From Acetobacteraceae bacterium (GTDB taxonomy: Bacteria; Pseudomonadota; Alphaproteobacteria; Acetobacterales; Acetobacteraceae), in assembly GCA_027487385.1 (NCBI GenBank), contig JAIYDS010000075.1, positions 1 to 32,652 on the forward strand: a DNA stretch of 32,652 nt. The letters run 5' to 3'. The notes beneath the pieces were generated by a model. The model did no database searches and was not told where the DNA came from. It was given only the letters and a program-made list of their open reading frames with translations. Positions 31,179-32,652 of the stretch are shown piece by piece (the first letter of the stretch is position 1; every line of letters starts with the position of its first letter). The translations under genes and the position numbers were made by a program.

Positions 31179-32345
31179 ATGAGCGATGTGATTCGCTTCG
31201 GGCGCTACGAGGCCTTCGAGGAGCTGGGCGCCGGCGCCATGGGCAAGGTCTATCTGGCGGTGGACCCGCTGATCGACCGCATGGTGGCGGTGAAGGTGAT
31301 CCGCACCGACCTGCTGGCGCCCGAGGAACGCGCGGAATTCCTGGAGCGCTTCCGGCTGGAGGTCCGCGCCGCCGCGCGCTGCGCCCACCCGAACATCGTG
31401 GCCGTGCATGACTTCGCCGATCATGAGGCGATGCCCTACATCGTGATGGAGCATGTGCCCGGCCGCACCCTCTCCGCCATCCTGCGCGGCGACGCGGAGG
31501 AACGGCGGGCGGCCCTGCCTGGGCTGGTGCAGGCGATGCTGGGCGTGCTGGAGGGGCTGAAGGCCGCGCATGCGCTGGGGGTGGTGCATCGCGACATCAA
31601 GCCGGGCAACATCATGATCACGCCGCGCGGCCAGGTGAAGATCACCGATTTCGGCATCGCGAAGTTCGGCGGGGGCGAGCTGACGCAGGTGGGCGGCGTG
31701 GTCGGCACGCCCGCCTACATGTCCCCCGAGCAGGCGCATGGGCGGGAGGTGGATCCGCGCAGCGACCTCTTCTCGGTGGCGGCGATCCTCTATGAGATTC
31801 TCTTCGGCCGCGCGCCCTTCGCCGGCAACAACATGACCGACACGCTGATGCGCCTCACCGGGCCAACGCCGGCGGAGCTGGGCAGCCTGGCCGGCACGCC
31901 GCTGGGCGAGGTGCTGCGCCTGGGCCTGGCCAAGGACCCGGCCGGGCGCTTCCCCGATGCGGCCGCTTTCGCGGCAGCGCTGGCTGCGGCGCTGGCGCCC
32001 GTGGCGGCGCCGCCCCATCCCCCGGCGCCCGCCATGCCGGCCCGCACCATCCCGCCCGGCCCACCGCCACTGACGCGCCATGTGCCGGCCACAGCACCCC
32101 CGCCACGCCCGGTGGCGCCGCCCGCGCCGACCAGCCCGACGGGGAGTGGCTTCGCGCTCTCACCGGCGCAGCTCTCCGGGGCGAGCACGGCGCTGGCCTT
32201 CATCGTCGGGCCCATCGCCCGCATCCTGGTGGGCAAGGCGGCGGCCCAGGCCGCTAGCCGAGCAGAGTTCATCGAGCTGCTCTGCGCCCATGCGGACGGG
32301 GCGGAGCGCGCGGCGCTGCGGCCGAAGCTGGAGGCGCTGTTCTGA
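31179..32345 (+). CDS. Ser/Thr protein kinase (Hanks type)
   Basis: The 388-residue protein has a complete kinase domain at about 9-270: glycine loop LGAGAMGKVYLA, Lys39 in VAVKVI, helix-C Glu61, catalytic VHRDIKPGNI with Asp139, metal-binding Asp157 in ITDFGIAKF, and the activation segment VGTPAYMSPEQA. A proline/alanine-rich linker (about 272-325) follows, then a C-terminal segment of some 60 residues that starts with a hydrophobic stretch (LAFIVGPIARILVG) and ends in acidic helices. That hydrophobic stretch is a weak membrane candidate. The gene follows the haem/HAMP sensor gene by seven bases and is probably co-transcribed with it. No phosphatase or substrate gene is seen; an IS element lies ten bases behind the stop and may have cut off further operon members. 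Confidence 0.94.
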   Translation: MSDVIRFGRYEAFEELGAGAMGKVYLAVDPLIDRMVAVKVIRTDLLAPEERAEFLERFRLEVRAAARCAHPNIVAVHDFADHEAMPYIVMEHVPGRTLSAILRGDAEERRAALPGLVQAMLGVLEGLKAAHALGVVHRDIKPGNIMITPRGQVKITDFGIAKFGGGELTQVGGVVGTPAYMSPEQAHGREVDPRSDLFSVAAILYEILFGRAPFAGNNMTDTLMRLTGPTPAELGSLAGTPLGEVLRLGLAKDPAGRFPDAAAFAAALAAALAPVAAPPHPPAPAMPARTIPPGPPPLTRHVPATAPPPRPVAPPAPTSPTGSGFALSPAQLSGASTALAFIVGPIARILVGKAAAQAASRAEFIELLCAHADGAERAALRPKLEALF

Positions 32346-32354
32346 GCGCTGCGC

Positions 32355-32652
32355 CTAGGTGGTGTGGACTCTTGGGATTCCCGGAACTGGTCTGATGTGA
32401 TTCATGGCTTCCTTTGAGGAGGCGGCCTTGGGTGTATTGGATCGTTTGGTGCTGAGCGACGCGGCGTGGGAGCGGATGGCGCCGCTCATCATCGGACGCC
32501 CTGACCAAAAGGGCTCAACTGGCCGCGACAACCGGATGTTCGTCGAAGGCGTGTTGTGGATCGTGCGCACCGGCGCGCCGTGGCGAGACCTTCCCGAGGT
32601 GTTCGGCGACTGGAACAGCGTGTTCCGCCGCTTCAGCCGCTGGAGCGCCAAG
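32355..32652 (+). mobile_element. Left part of an IS5-family insertion sequence (cut by the window edge)
   Basis: An IS5-type transposase frame runs off the right edge. The likely left end is near the CTAG at 32355-32358, a typical target for this family, followed by a terminal-repeat-like GGACTCTTGGGATTC at about 32366-32380. The right end is outside the window, so terminal repeats and target duplication could not be compared. Confidence 0.75.
32404..32652 (+). CDS. IS5-family transposase, 5' part
   Basis: The first 83 residues are present and the frame is open at the window edge. The text LSDAAWERMAPLIIGRPDQK and the following FVEGVLWIVRTGAPWRDLPE and FGDWNSVFRRFSRWS are the standard N-terminal (insH-like, helix-rich DNA-binding) part of IS5-group transposases. 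In many members the catalytic DDE part is in a second frame reached by ribosomal frameshifting; this cannot be judged here. The ATG at 32404 is the first start codon in frame. Base composition of the first 60 bases is less GC-rich than in the kinase gene upstream, consistent with an insertion. Confidence 0.88.
   Translation, partial: MASFEEAALGVLDRLVLSDAAWERMAPLIIGRPDQKGSTGRDNRMFVEGVLWIVRTGAPWRDLPEVFGDWNSVFRRFSRWSAK

Noticed and set aside
32346..32403. Complete IS element with target-site duplication
   Set aside because: Only the left end is in the window, so inverted repeats and duplication cannot be compared. It is recorded as partial.

Overview
The window is a very GC-rich chromosomal stretch with tightly packed genes and strong G/C preference at third codon positions. 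Its gene content is typical of an environmental alphaproteobacterium: three Bug/TctC solute receptors without adjacent TctA/TctB permeases, a ugpBAEC cluster, ETF-ubiquinone oxidoreductase and an alphaproteobacterial family-4 uracil-DNA glycosylase. I would guess Acetobacteraceae (Roseomonas-like), but that is an inference from gene content, not a phylogenetic placement. There are no rRNA or tRNA genes and no CRISPR array.

Left part (1-8124): the 3' end of a urea-type ABC ATPase gene (urtE-like) faces a minus-strand pair, gamma-glutamyltransferase followed by a DUF1194 protein. A methylglutaconyl-CoA-hydratase-like enoyl-CoA hydratase diverges from the transferase. A minus-strand run follows: a DenD-like NAD-dependent dehydrogenase, RidA, a lipoprotein and a Bug receptor. 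Diverging from it is a diaminopropionate ammonia-lyase.

Middle part (8125-15453): a complete ugpB-ugpA-ugpE-ugpC glycerol-3-phosphate importer cluster, with an inverted-repeat candidate operator in its leader and a string of four perfect hairpins between ugpB and ugpA. A Bug receptor, a DUF1330 protein, a minus-strand hot-dog thioesterase and another Bug receptor follow. A related palindromic element, in reverse orientation, lies at the 3' end of the thioesterase gene.

Housekeeping block (15459-25050): on the minus strand, a family-4-like uracil-DNA glycosylase with no cysteines, a lytic transglycosylase and MoaB. On the plus strand, ETF-QO heads a chain of overlapping or nearly abutting genes: a zinc-ribbon protein, a DoxX protein, a small membrane protein, a glutathione S-transferase and a class II aldolase. 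A small secreted protein then converges on an FMN-dependent alpha-hydroxy-acid dehydrogenase, with a strong shared hairpin between them. An oxaloacetate-decarboxylase-type PEP-mutase-family enzyme diverges from the dehydrogenase. Positions 25051-25468 carry no recognisable gene.

Right part (25469-32652): a signalling cluster. On the minus strand are an OmpR-type response regulator, its histidine kinase, and a class III nucleotidyl cyclase fused to an ATPase and a helical repeat region. On the plus strand are a membrane-anchored c-type-haem sensor with HAMP (DUF3365) and a Ser/Thr protein kinase. The window ends in the left part of an IS5-family insertion sequence lying just behind the kinase stop codon.
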